64,000 nt of DNA from assembly GCF_000204055.1 (NCBI RefSeq), contig NW_006768781.1, positions 1,070,612 through 1,134,611 of the forward strand. Direction: 5' to 3'. Of this stretch, positions 1 to 13,604 are shown one piece after another. How positions within the stretch are numbered: position 1 is the stretch's first letter; the number at the start of each line of letters is the position of its first letter. The DNA is from Melampsora larici-populina 98AG31 (Eukaryota; Basidiomycota; Pucciniomycetes; Pucciniales; Melampsoraceae). The translations under genes were made by a program, and so were the position numbers. A model generated the notes under the pieces. That model was not told where the DNA came from, did not search any database, and worked only from the letters and a program-made list of their open reading frames with translations.

Positions 1-257
1 CAATTCCTATCTTTCATCATGGTCTTGTCCATTGTTTCACTTGTTCCCTCTCAGAAAAATCTTGTGAAAAAATTCATAAAAAATATTTTCACTTCCTCTC
101 AAAAGTTATCAACTCCTGCTACCAGTTCAATTCTCATTAATACAGTCCAGGGGCAAAAAAAAAGAAGGAACATAAAAGAAGGCTAAGGTCAGGGGTCAAG
201 TGGACAAAAATGAAGTGAGGGACAAGGTCATGGGTTCAAGCTGCCCACAAAAATGAC

Positions 258-346
258 TGGTCCGTATGGGGCTCGAACCCATGACCTTGGCATTGATACC
301 CCTCAGGAATATTAGTACCACGCTCTACCAACTAAGCTAACAGACC
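258..346 (-). tRNA. tRNA-Ile (anticodon AAU) with a 16-nt intron
   Basis: On the minus strand the sequence folds as a cloverleaf. The acceptor arms GGTCTGT and ACGGACC pair over 7 bp with discriminator A. The D-arm is GCTT/GAGC around an AGTTGGTA loop, the anticodon stem is TGGTA/TGCCA, and the T-arm is ATGGG-TTCGAGC-CCCAT. The mature loop CTAATAA gives anticodon AAU. A 16-nt intron interrupts the anticodon loop one base 3' of the anticodon, the canonical 37/38 site. The mature length is 73 nt. A-box-like and B-box (GGTTCGA) promoter elements are present. Confidence 0.9.
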
Positions 347-633
347 GATGACGTCATCCCGTGTTTTGGCCACTTGTGTTAACACAAAGTGATGATATTT
401 CATGAGATGAATGATTATTTTAAGTTTTCAACTGATCATCGTTTTGTTTTGATCCATCTTCTCTAGTAAAATGTATCAATGTTTGAACCTGTTGGTGCCG
501 CTAACTGATAGTATAGAAAATCAAAAAAATCTTCCTCTTTGTGAATCAGAAACCCCCGAAGTATACCAAAATTATACCTAAAGCAAATCATTCCATTCAT
601 TAAACCTTTGATCTGTTTTTTCCTTCTTAATTT

Positions 634-3193
<2,560 letters not shown>

Positions 3194-3323
3194 TGATAGA
3201 TTATTATATTGTGGTTAATTCAGCCAACATCCAGAAATGTCACGCAATCATCAAAGGATGGGTATGTATCTTTTGGTAAGGATAAATCTAACAGGGTAAT
3301 ATAAGAACTATAACTTTCATGTG

Positions 3324-4687
3324 CTACTCCGTTACAGAATTTTCGTTTATGATAAAGGAGATCAAATCGACACAGGCTTCAGATAGGACTTGAGAAGAAA
3401 GATATGGAGATTCAAAGTTTTTGTTTGAATTTTGCTTTTCTTGTTCTTCAATTCGTTTCAGATACATCTTATATAAAAATGAGGGACTACCAATGTATCG
3501 AAGGCGCTTCAACTTCTTTTGTTTGAGTTGTGCCACTGTCAGGCCTGGACTGACGTAAGATTTCCAACGTTTTGTAATGGAACCACAGGCGTTTCTGTAC
3601 TTGGTGTTGACTTGAAAGGTATTTCCTACTCGAGTGAAGTTTCCTGAAGGCTCGATAGAGGGCCTGGTACAGACAAGGTCCTTGTTACCCCGCCATAAAA
3701 CTTCCGTGATCCCATCACATGATTCAAAATCCACCTCACATTTGAAATCTGGCCACCAAAAACCTCCACCTTGGACGTCATAACCTTGATTCTTGTAGGC
3801 GAGTTTGCCTGTTGTCTTGTCGTACGGTAAGAGAATGCCCAAGGACCAACCAGGAGAGCCTTTGTTTGGGTGGGAATTAGCTTGATCACAGGTTTCTTTA
3901 TATAAAAATTTGGACATGGACTTGAAGCGTTGTGTATAGATGTTTTGTACTTTAGGACGACGGAGTACACATCGTCTCCACCAGTAGGAGAGCAGCTTGC
4001 GACTACGTTGTACTCTCTTACAAGGACGACGACCACCTATAAATGAGAAAGCTCAAGTTCAATATGAAAGAATGAGTAGAACAAAGAGAAGTAAAAATGA
4101 TTCACTTACCAGCAACTTTTCATGGATGATAAGCTGGGTGAAAACCCACCACACCCAGATGTCCTCGTACCATAGTACCGTTCCCCGTGATTGGGTTTGA
4201 AAACTCGCGCTCTTCATGTAAATAGTTGGCAAGAAATCGTAGCTTGAAACGTTCTTTTGAAGACATCGAATCGAATGGCGTTTGACGAATCAGAGCAACT
4301 ACCTTGTAATTACGCTTGTTCGTTAAGACCCAGAGTTTGTTGGCCTTGATGATCATAGGTTCTTGCCCAGGAAGTGGTCCATTTGTGTAATTTTCCTCAT
4401 TAGGGTTATCGTCCACATGAACTTGATGATAGTGAATTGGTCTTTCTAAGCGAGAAGGATTCAATACCAAGTTTGTGTGGCCTACTGCTCGGTTATGTCT
4501 GGATCGCCTCTTTTGCTCTACTTCTCCCAATGAAAGAGTCTTGAAAATGGTTTGGAATGAGTTGCTTTAAAAAATGAAAAGAAATATGAAAAGGATCGCT
4601 ACATACCTTAACTCTCGGGGTTTCTGTTGGATGAAGACGCTTCCATTCTTCCCTGGCTTTATTTTTACGATTGCGTCTCTTTGTCAT
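3324..4687 (-). pseudogene. Tet-like 2OG-Fe(II) oxygenase family gene, disabled
   Basis: A three-exon model (4607-4687, 4110-4539, 3324-4036) keeps frame and totals 408 codons. Exon 1 is a basic KRRNRKNKAREEWKRL stretch. Exon 3 carries the GYDVQGGGFWWPDFKCEVDF core and VLWRGNKD segment that resemble the Tet/JBP-like dioxygenase proteins abundant in rust fungi, recalled from family knowledge and not aligned. An in-frame TGA (4120-4122) interrupts exon 2 just before its donor. Where the family has a His-x-Asp iron ligand pair I see H-P-N (SHPNKGS). Near the expected distal His (a H-C-T pattern) I see V-C-T. Together these suggest loss of both translation and metal binding. The family call is moderate; the pseudogene call depends on the exon 2 model. 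Confidence 0.55.
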
Positions 4688-4781
4688 AAAGTTGCCTATG
4701 GGAAGAATTTGTGTTATTTGAAGAGAACCTCGATGTGTAGTCGCTCCAAGATGAGAACGACGTGACTTGCTTGACTTTGAA

Positions 4782-5914
4782 GTGGAGCCTGTGCTGAACC
4801 AAACCTATGGCTGGGCCTGCGACCTGGCCCTGAGAGTTCAGGGGCGGCCCCGGGCCACGGCCCGGCCGCGAAGAAACCCAAGAGTTTTTGTAAATGGTTC
4901 AGGGCCAGGCAGGGCATGCCCTGAACTTGAGGCCTGGGGCCAGGCAGAGCCAGGCTTAGGTTTTAGGCACAAAAACCATGGGTTGTACAACATGGGATGA
5001 GCTGTTGAGTGGAGCCTGTGCTGAACCAAACCTATGGCTGGGCCTGCGACCCGGCCCTGAGAGTTCAGGGGCGGCCCCGGGCCAAGGCCTGGCCGCGAAG
5101 AAACCCGAGAGTTTTTGTAAATGGTTCAGGGCCAGGCAGGGCATGCCCTGAACTTGAGGCCTGGGGCCAGGCAGAACCAGGCTTAGAGCATCCACTATGG
5201 GTGCGTTAACGACGCGATTTAGCGTTACCGTAACGCTAAAATCCAGACAGGTCCACTATGGACCTGTTTTAGACATGCGGTCCGTACGACCGCGTCAAGT
5301 CTTGCAGTCCGCTTGTTCAAATCTACGAAAGCCTACGACTTGATTTATCGTAAACTTTTGGCGCATCCAAACGGTCAACAGCCATCCAATGATCTATCTC
5401 CCATCCAGCTCTGCACTCACCACCTTCACTCAAAACCTTCCCTCTTCCCTCGAACCCTCAGCTTGTTGATAGTAGTTGTTTACTCCGGATTTGCTAAAAA
5501 AAGCACCTTTGTTCAAAAGAAGTCATCTCGCGCGATCGATGTCACCAAGATCAAACAAGAGGTGAGAAAGCTCTTTGCTGATTGTCAAAACCTGAAGGCA
5601 TCAATTTGGTTCTTTCTGGTCACCAAGGTAGTCATCAGCATAGGCTGGGTGAGGTGTGGTAAGATACTTTAATTCGAGTCTCGACTTTGCCATAGCGTGT
5701 ATAGTGTTCTAAGAACAGATTATCGTAGTTAAATCCTACGTTACATCATCCCATAGTGGATTTCATGCGGTTAACAACTTAGCTACAACACGCATGATTA
5801 AATTTTGCAATCAGGACCGCAAAATTTACGATAAAACACCCTCAACATAGTGGATGCTCTTAGGTTTTAGGCACAAAAACCATGGGTTGTACAACATGGG
5901 ATGAGCTGTTGAAT
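4782..5914. repeat. Tandem duplication of a 227-bp GC-rich unit, second copy split by a MITE
   Basis: Copy 1 spans 4782-5008 (begins GTGGAGCCTGTGCTGAACC). Copy 2 starts at 5009, runs to 5185, and resumes at 5863-5914 after an insertion. The copies differ at a few positions. Each contains the left end of a GC-rich hAT-like element (TGGGCCTGCGACC) and its 5' flank. No coding function seen; open frames inside are by-products of GC richness. Confidence 0.85.
5186..5859. mobile_element. 674-bp TIR element (MITE) with TTA target duplication
   Basis: It starts GAGCATCCACTATG and ends with the exact inverse CATAGTGGATGCTC. TTA occurs on both sides (5183-5185, 5860-5862). The neighbouring 227-bp repeat copy gives the empty site (GCTTAGGTTT), so the insertion is demonstrated within the window. 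The 3-bp TTA duplication suggests the PIF/Harbinger superfamily. The interior has palindromic subterminal sequence near both ends and an open frame (5313-5672) with no recognised domain. Confidence 0.88.
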
Positions 5915-6061
5915 TGTCCATGATATGGGAACTTTGGAAGTATGACTCACCGTGCGGGTTTTTGCAGGAGTGAGAGTTGGCAGCCCCGGTGCCCGACCCA
6001 CCCAAGCAACATCAGGGCGCCTTTGTGAGTATCATCACATGAGGTTTTGTGGCCCTGGTAT

Positions 6062-6776
6062 GGTGGCCAAGGAGCGCCAAATTGTGCCATAACCTTAAAA
6101 TGCAAAAATCACACTTGAAACTCACCCTGAAAGCCCCGCCAAACGTATCCCGACCCAAGTCTGTGGCGCCGGACCAGAACCTCTTACTTCAATCCTCTTA
6201 AACCCTTTCACCAATTTTTACTTTCCAGATCACAGTGAAGGAGTTGTTATAGAGAGCCTTGTAAAAGACTTGTAATTGGTCCACTCATGACCTACTCCAG
6301 TTGTTGTTTATCAGAGTTTGATTTTCACAAGCCTCTTGACCATTTGATTCATTGAGTAAACATGCTAATCAAAACAAACATTTCTTTGGAGATGCACTAG
6401 GATAGTAAGTACAATGGTTTAGAAGCAACATTTGTGGCACCTTTGATTGATCCCAAGGAACAATCAAATTTTTAAAAGCATCATGATATTGCCCTTTGTA
6501 TTCATTGTAACAGTCTTATTCATGACAATTATGTTTCTTCAAGTACTGACCCAGTGATTTCAAAGTAACATTGGTGGCAGACATGACTGATCTATGATGA
6601 AGTCAATTTACATTGAGCTGGCTGAGGCTGGCTACCATCTGCACTCCTGGAGCCTGGAGTGATGACCCCGGCGCCACGGACTGGGGTTGGGATATGTTCA
6701 GCGGGGCTTTCAGGGTGAGTTTCAAGTGTGATTTTTGAATTTTGAGGTTATGGCACATGTGGCGCTCCTTGGCCAC
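6062..6776. repeat. Inverted repeat, about 110-bp arms
   Basis: The left arm 6062-6177 (GGTGGCCAAGGAGCGCCA onward) is closely matched by the reverse complement of 6666-6776, with about 490 bp between. The arms include the shared word AAAATCACACTTGAAACTCACC. They lie inside the GC-rich hAT-like element and could form a long hairpin. Confidence 0.8.
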
Positions 6777-6869
6777 TGTATCCTGTGGCGCAGACCGTGA
6801 GCTCTGCAGAGGCTGTTGGGCAGGCTCAGCCGGGCAGGGCCGGGTCCGGGTTGCAGTCCTACCTATGGC

Positions 6870-8459
6870 TGAGGAGCATGCAAGTTTAGACTGTGCCACA
6901 GTTGTGCAAAGTGGGCCCAGATTCCAGAATTGCCCCAAGCTCATGCACCTGACAGAGTTTTACCAACTACCAGCCCCCTTTTCATTTTGCACTGAACGAC
7001 TTTTAGCTCTGACAAAGAAACCCTATTGATCTTGATGCTAACAGATACAAGAACAGAGGTACATAAAGATCAACATGACTCACATTCAAAGATTTATTAA
7101 TATAACCCCATTTAGGATGTGATCCATACCAGATTGACAAGAAGTGTGCTTGTGAGGAGCGCACAGCTGTTAGGCGTACTCTTCACAAAGAATGTTGTGA
7201 TAAAGATAAAGTGTGGTCTTCATGTGGTACACCCAAGTGAAGACTACAGCTAGTTGACCTCTAAGAAGAGGATTTGAGGAAGAGAGAAAGAGCATAAGGG
7301 CAGTAAAGAGCTAGTACGCTCTAACCTTGTGAGACTGCGAGGGGCAGGCTTTACACTTTGGTGAACCAAAGATCCTGAAGGCTACTTTAGACTCTGTATA
7401 AGGGAGGAAGCTTTGCTGCTTTACGGTTTATTTCTAGAGGATATGATGGCCCAAGGCTCATAGAAATCAATACTGGGGCGCTCAGCAATAGAACCCGTGA
7501 TGCTCAAGTTTGGTCTTTAGACTACACAACTAATCACGTAATCAAGGATCCTCTCTATAGGATTTCAAGTATAATGTGATTCTGGTGTTGTGATGTGTTA
7601 AAAGATGGGGGATGAATCAAGGGAAGAAGGGGGGTTTATATATTCACAGGTCAAGCGTCAACTTGTGGTTGGCGTGTAATTCTTGTCTCACTTGTGGTTG
7701 GTGCTTGGGTTAGGTTTGTTACGTATTTAATACATTATGTACATGTGTTTATGTGGCTCTTGACACTGAGCCTTGAGATGTACTTATGGATTTATACAAT
7801 AATATAATATTACATGTGTTACTGTTAGCCCGTGGTTGTGTAATTAGGGCTCAGGGCTGACAGTGCTTGTGATGGTCCAAAGTCAATGCCCTTTCCCTGC
7901 CGGCAAGGCAACATGAATGTATCAAGAGTGTATAGGTATAGGTCATGTGGTTCCAATGTTCCATCAGCCTTTCACCTGAGGATGAGATGGAATTTGATGA
8001 ACCATTGGATCACATTAATCCAAATTTGTTTGTTTGATCTCTGGATGGTCCCTTGTGTCAAGAGTATCATTCTTGGACTCTTACAATCTGAGTTAAAATG
8101 TATCAATGATTGAGTCAAGTTGAGCAGGATGAAGGATTGATTGTGTGTAAATTGTCATGGGGCTTTGCCGCTGGGGTGAAAGGGGGTTTGGGGTGTTGTG
8201 TATTACTTTTCACACGCTAGTACATTACTATGAAATGTATGTATATGGTCCAAATATGTATGTATAAGGTTATTGCTATGAGGCAAGTGAAGAAGGGTGA
8301 AACAGGGTGGCTGAAGGGCTGTGAAAGTGTGGCAGGTGTGTGAAATTCTTCACCTTGTTGACCTTATGATATCTTATGTTGAGAGGAGGGTAATGAGGTG
8401 GGAATAAAGTGTGATAGAGGGGCAGGTGTTGTGTAGCCTGGTGAAGATGCCTTGTAGGG
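6870..8459. other. No supported gene
   Basis: Intergenic sequence. A weak open frame at 7886-8113 has no recognisable domain and no neighbours to join it. I see no RNA gene or terminal repeats here. Confidence 0.5.
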
Positions 8460-8886
8460 TAGAGCTGTGACCCGGCCCTGAACTCTGAGGGTCGGCGCCG
8501 GGGCTTTGCCCGACCCTGAGCAGACCCAAGGGCCTTCAAAAAGTGCTCAGGGCCAACCAGGGCATGCCCTGAGCTGATTATAGGTGCTAAAACTGGGCAA
8601 TACAGTGATTAATGTGGATATTATTGCAATTTTATCTGTGTGAGATGCTTTGTAGAAGCTATATGAGCCTACATCAAAATCAAACAGAGCAACAGGAATA
8701 AATTTAGAAAGAAAGATTTTGTCAACACAGCAAAAATACAGCAGGCCTTGAGCGCCCCGGCCCCGCCCGAGGTGCCTGCAGGGCTTTCATCCCCCTAATC
8801 ACGTGTGTCAGGGCACTTACCGTGTGCCTTCAGAAAGACGTCGGGCAGACTTGGCCGGCCGGGGCCAGGGCCGGGTCACAGCCCTA
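8460..8886. mobile_element. 427-bp hAT-type MITE with perfect 8-bp TSD
   Basis: Left terminus TAGAGCTGTGACCCGGCC; right terminus reads TAGGGCTGTGACCCGGCC on the other strand. The element is flanked by TTGTAGGG on both sides (8452-8459 and 8887-8894), the 8-bp duplication diagnostic of hAT transposition. The interior is GC-rich and non-coding. Its ends resemble those of the element at 5039-6861, so both may be mobilised by one hAT source. Confidence 0.88.
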
Positions 8887-8894
8887 TTGTAGGG

Positions 8895-9145
8895 TGAACA
8901 GCATGACAAGTTTATAGATTGGCTCAAAACTTCAATATGAGAAGCTCACGCTCTATCAAAATCAGAACATTTGTGGTCCTTATACCATGCACTCCATGAT
9001 TTCATTGAGGCTGTAAAAGATAATTTAAAATTGATAGAATATGTATCATATACTGGACAAGACAACACAGGAATGCCAATCAAAAAAATGCAGGAAACAC
9101 TCCAATGCCTTTCTATAGATGAACTTCCTGAAAATATTTGACTGG
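8895..9145 (+). pseudogene. Degenerate coding fragment, unrecognised
   Basis: A plus-strand frame from about 8940 to the TGA near 9141 encodes a protein-like stretch (…LWSLYHALHDFIEAV…, …NLKLIEYVSYTG…). A stop separates it from a short upstream piece (DKFIDWLK). It looks like an exon remnant, perhaps of a transposon gene, but I cannot name the family. Confidence 0.35.
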
Positions 9146-9175
9146 TTATATCTAATATCACCTTGCCAAAACGTA

Positions 9176-9321
9176 GGGTGTGTTTACTTGAGGAATTTCT
9201 GACCAGAAATCACATTCTGCAATTTTTTTTGATGCAAAAATGAAACACACGCCACCAGATAGACACTTTAAATTTTGCAGAATGTGATTTCCCCCCAGAA
9301 ATTGCTTAAGTGAACGCGCCC
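9176..9321. mobile_element. 146-bp Harbinger-related MITE
   Basis: The left end GGGTGTGTTTACTTGAGG and the right end (reverse complement GGGCGCGTTCACTTAAGC) are imperfect TIRs. They continue into a shared AAATCACATTCTGCAA on both arms, so nearly the whole element is inverted repeat. The termini share the GGGC..GTTCACTTA core with the full-length element at 9674-13601, indicating cross-mobilisation. The target duplication is unclear. Confidence 0.75.
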
Positions 9322-9952
9322 TTACTCAATGGATGTGTTTCAATTCTTCAGCCTCAAATTGGAAACCAACTTGAATTTGGAAATTTTCAAGATCTTCCAT
9401 CTCCTGATGGATAGACTTGTGCACAGCTAAGTGACTTGTTTTCTCTCATCAGAGGGTAAGTGAGCATGAATTTTTAAAAAACAGTACAAAAGGATGTGTC
9501 CATCAGATGCAATTTCCAAAAAGACACTCATGAAGTATTTAGAACAAATGATAGGTTTAAGATCATGAATGAGACCCATGACTGTTTAGTCCAAACAACA
9601 AAAAAGATTGGGCATGGGAGCCATTCAAGATCAAAATCTTTCAATGACTAAAAAGTGTTTTGCATCACAGTAAGGGCGTGTTCACTTAGGGCCCGTTCAC
9701 TTAGCGCGGATTTCAAGAAAGCACATTTTGCATGACCACTTTTCTACATGTAGAAAAGTGATTTTTGTAAAAAAAAGCACAAAATCACCTTTTGTGAAAA
9801 CTTGTGAAAAATGAAGTAATGAATCGTTCACTTTGGTGATCATTAAGGACCGTTTTGAATTTCAAAGATTCAAAACCGCTTTGAGGAATGCAATGAAGAA
9901 AGGTTTTGAGCCTTTGATTCATCCAAACCATCCCTTCCACAACTTGCCCATA

Positions 9953-11246
9953 ATGTCAAGTTCTTCTGATTCCGACTCCAACACGTCCTCCATATCAGTT
10001 CGACCCGCCATTGAGCTTCTCAAGGTCATCATCAAGGCAGGAATAGACTACGTAGCTTCGATAACCACCAAAAGGAAGCCCTGTAGAACATCAAAGCTTC
10101 GAGGAAATCAGTATACAACAGAGATCCTCGAAAGCAGTGATGTTCGATTTCGAGAAGTAGCGCGAATGGACAAGCTTGCCTTCAAGGGCTTGATGAAAGC
10201 CGTTGAAGGAAAGCTTGTGGTCCATCGAAAGTGCAGTGTATCGAAGGAAGAACAAGTCTTGATTTTCCTATACATTGTTGGAAACTCAGGAACTAATCGA
10301 AACGCCGGCGAAAGATTCCAACGTTCAGGACACACAATCAGCAAGTATTTTAATCGGGTTTGTAAGGTTATAGCATCTCTACAATCTATATACATTGTTC
10401 AGCCGACCGATGGCGAGATATGTCCAAAGGAAATCCAAAATAACCCGTGATTTACTCCTTACTTCGACAAATGTGTGGGTGCCATTGATGGCACCCATAT
10501 TCCTTGCATTGTTCCTTCCGATCGTCGTCCAGCTCATCAAAACCGAAAAGGAGATCTTAGCCAGAACCTCCTAGCGGGATGCTCATTCAACATGTTGTTC
10601 ACTTTTGTATACGCTGGTTTAGAGGGATCTCACACAGATGCTCGTGTTCTTCATCGAGCGCTTGAAGAACAAAGATTTGTTGTTCCAGAAGGTAAACAAC
10701 AAGTCTCTACTTTCATGTGAAAGACACAAACAATTGACATCGATTTTCCTCTTTGAAACAGATCGGTTCTACGTTGCCAACGCTGGCTACGCCAACGTAC
10801 CAGGCTTTCTTACACCGTATCGATCAGTCAGATACCATCTTAAGGAATGGAAAGATTCCGGCTTAACACCACGGACCCCAAAGGAGCTTTACAACCACCG
10901 TCATTCTGCACTTCGGATCATTATCGAAAGGATCTTTGGCGTTTCAAAGATGAGGTTCCCTATCTTGGCTCACATGCCCTCTTACCCATACAAAGTTCAA
11001 GTAATGATCGTGGTTGCGTGCTGTGTATTACACAATATCATTAAAATAGAAGCTGGCGAGGATGAGTTTTACAAAGAGTACATGTTAAAGGAAAGATTGG
11101 AAATGAGGATGGCAGGAGACAATGAACCGGACTGGGTTGAACCTAGCTCAAACGCCCGTACTCAAGCCTCAGATCAAAGAGACGAACTTGCCGAGCGTAT
11201 GTTCCGGGATTATATGAATGCACCAGTAGCACGTAGACGAGAATAG
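9953..11246 (+). pseudogene. PIF/Harbinger DDE transposase, inactivated
   Basis: The frame from the ATG at 9953 has an N-terminal helix-turn-helix-like region, then GAIDGTHIPC (first catalytic Asp), an intron at 10692-10761, GYANVPGFLTPYR, and NHRHSALRIIIERIFG with the catalytic Glu. It ends at 11246. There are two disabling changes. A TGA at 10448-10450 lies in the conserved NNP.FTPYF stretch just upstream of the first Asp. The second catalytic Asp, normally in a DAGY/DSGY motif, is Asn (VANAGY, about 10780). The partner Myb gene appears intact, so this copy could supply only the accessory protein. Confidence 0.85.
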
Positions 11247-11540
11247 GTGGCACTTTTGTATTCATCTCGTTTTTGTTTTCACTTTTTGTATCTTTTGTAA
11301 TCTCACTTTTGACTGTATTCATCTCGTCTTTGTTTTCACTTTTTGTATCTTTTCAAAGACACAGTTTAAATTACTTAGAAGCATAAGTTTACATTACAAA
11401 AGCCACGCACAAATTTTTAACTACTATAATGTATGATTTTTATGATTTGTTTGAGTTCTAAGAAACAGAAAAGGAAACAAAAAAAACTAATAGAAATATC
11501 AAACTTGAATCAATCATTACATAAATCAAACTTGAATCAA

Positions 11541-13159
11541 TTACTCGTGTTCATCATCCTTTTGCACCTCTTGACACTCTTCTAACACACCAGCTTCGTT
11601 CTTCAACCAATCCCATCTATAAGCAGCATCCATATGATAGAAGAAGGATGCTGTATCATCTTTTTTCAACTCATTTGCTACTTTGATGATGTGTTGAGGT
11701 TTGAGGTTCTTGGCACATCCCTTGTTAAAGATTGCCATTGCTTCTTGTCGCATCGGATGTTGTTCAGATTTGATTTTAGCAATAACAACCTTGTCGCTAT
11801 CGTTCTTCTCCTCAAGACTTGTTACTCGATCAACCGCTTTGCTAATAGACTCAGCTACTAGCTTTGGTCCGGTAGTTCTAGTTCGTTTAGCAGTCGAGGT
11901 TGAGGCGCCAATCGGGCTTCGTTTGCTGCGTACAAACTTACTTTCAAGGGTCTCATCGCTACCGCTGTCGAGGTCAAGTTCGGATTGTGTGAGTCCATAT
12001 TTGTTTTGGTGTTTGTTTTGAGACTAGATAGAAAGAAATTAAAGAATGAGATAAGTAAAACAAAATGAATAAAGTAAAACATAAAAAACCTACAGTGGGC
12101 TTCTTCTTTTGTGAAGAAGCTGGCCAATTAACTTCAATTTCCTCGAGGTCCGAGTCCTTTTGTGAATTGGATACATGAGATTGATCTTCCTCTTTGTTGG
12201 ATTTGTTCCCTGATTGAATTTGACCGGTCAAAAAAAGATAGAGGTTAGTATGTGGGAAAGTAGAAGATAATAAAGCATGAATACCATCTTCATCCTTATC
12301 TGATTCAACAGGTGATGATGAGGCAGCCTTCTTCTTCTTGCTTTGAGTTCCAAAGCCTTCATTTCCATTCACTCTCAGATGCTTTTCTGGCATGATGGTG
12401 GCTACAGCTTGATACGCTGGAAAACCACCGTTACGAATTGGTTTTGTGTCGTGGTTACCAGCCTATTGTACATATTTTAGATCAGAAATTAGATACTTGT
12501 TGGATTTGATAAGATTGAAATTAAGAATGTACTTACCACATTGATCCAATGATCCCACCAATCCTTGTCTGCGTGAACTTCACCAGTAACATCGTCAGTT
12601 CCAGGCGCACCAGACAAATCCTTAATTTTATCGAAGGCTTTGTAAGTTTTCTTTAACTAGATATCGAAACATATGAAATGAATGATAGAAGCAAATAGAA
12701 CAATTAGAAAAAAGAATAACAAAAAGAATAACATTGAGCCATAAATGAAAAAATCAAAAAGAATCAAATGTGCCATACCTTTTGAATATGATTCTTCAAT
12801 CGTGACAAAGGGTCTTTGAGTTTGAACTTTTTGTTGAAATTCTCGGTAACCTGTTTCCATGCATCGGTCTTGAGGCCACCGTCATTGCCTTTACCAATCT
12901 CAGTCTGATGTTTAAACTCGTCAATAAGATAAAGAGTGTGACTATGAATCCATGCACCGCCAGTGGTTTCCGGTTCAGTATCTTTCTTAGCTTCAATTGG
13001 TTTGTCAACTTTAGATTTGGATTTGGATGAAGTGTTTGATTTGAATGTGATATTTGACTTCGATTTTGATTTCGATTTCGATTTTGAATTCGATTTTGAA
13101 TTCGATTTTGGTGGAAGAACAGTGACTTCTTCAACAGAACTATCTTCGGAATGAGCCAT
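11541..13159 (-). CDS. Myb/SANT-like DNA-binding protein of the Harbinger element
   Basis: Spliced minus-strand gene of about five exons: 12779-13159, 12537-12656, 12285-12462, 12093-12209, then a last exon from about 12024 to the stop at 11541. An acidic Ser/Lys-rich N terminus (alternating KSNSKS) precedes a domain with LYLIDEFKHQTEIGKGNDGG, AWKQVTENFN and a conserved Trp pattern. This is typical of the Myb/SANT-like proteins that accompany PIF/Harbinger transposases and aid TIR binding and nuclear import. The C-terminal region has the YRWDWLKNEAGVLEEC motif. The gene converges on the transposase. I see no disabling mutation, though exon 4-5 borders are approximate. Confidence 0.75.
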
Positions 13160-13604
13160 GCTGGGTGATGATTGAGTTCAAGAAGGACGGTGACAATGGT
13201 AGAAGGTGGTTGAAGATGATGATCGGAAGAGTGAGTCTGTACAGTATGGTGAAGGGTGATGGGTGAAGGGTGAAGGGTGAGGTAATCTGTACGGTGAAAG
13301 GTGACTTCACCCAAATGTCAAGTTTTGTACGTGGACAGGGACTTGTCCAAATTTGAGTCAAGCGAAAAGGATGGTTAAGAATGTGAAAGGATCACAGAAA
13401 GTGATTTCTAGTTGGAAAAATGTGATATTATCACATTTGTGGAAAGCGATGAAACAAGCCTTTTTATAAGCATTCTGTGATTTCCAGAATGCTTGTAAAT
13501 AAGATATCAAACGCCTTTCACAGAAAGCGATTTTTCGAATTACAGAAAGTGATTTCTTGCGAAAAATCGCTTAAGTGAACGGGCCCTAAGTGAACGTGCC
13601 CTTA

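Larger units (their letters stand above)
5039..6861. mobile_element. GC-rich non-autonomous hAT-like element (contains nested MITE)
   Basis: The left end begins TGGGCCTGCGACCCGGCC. The right end, read on the opposite strand, begins TAGGACTGCAACCCGG. The flanks carry the same 8-bp word CCTATGGC (5031-5038 and 6862-6869), as expected for hAT target duplications. Because the left end was duplicated in tandem, the true start could also be 4812. Without the nested MITE about 1.15 kb remains, with internal 110-bp inverted arms and no transposase. Medium confidence because the TIRs are imperfect. Confidence 0.6.
9674..13601. mobile_element. Two-gene PIF/Harbinger DNA transposon
   Basis: The inner TIRs are GGGCCCGTTCACTTA at 9689 and its inverse ending at 13586. 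Immediately outside, both ends carry a second, similar inverted motif (GGGCGTGTTCACTTA at 9674; its counterpart ends at 13601), so each terminus is a stacked pair. The interior holds a DDE transposase (plus strand) and a convergent Myb/SANT-like gene (minus strand), the classical PIF/Harbinger content. A direct 3-bp duplication could not be assigned unambiguously. Confidence 0.88.

Noticed and set aside
4767..5209. Several overlapping open frames on both strands in GC-rich sequence
   Set aside because: They lie inside a tandemly repeated hAT-like element and mirror each other on both strands; no domain or start context supports them.
5313..5672. Plus-strand 119-residue open frame
   Set aside because: Located wholly inside a non-autonomous MITE, without recognisable domain or codon pattern.
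12963..13154. Plus-strand Asp/Phe-rich open frame
   Set aside because: Antisense of the Lys/Ser repeat in the Myb/SANT-like protein.
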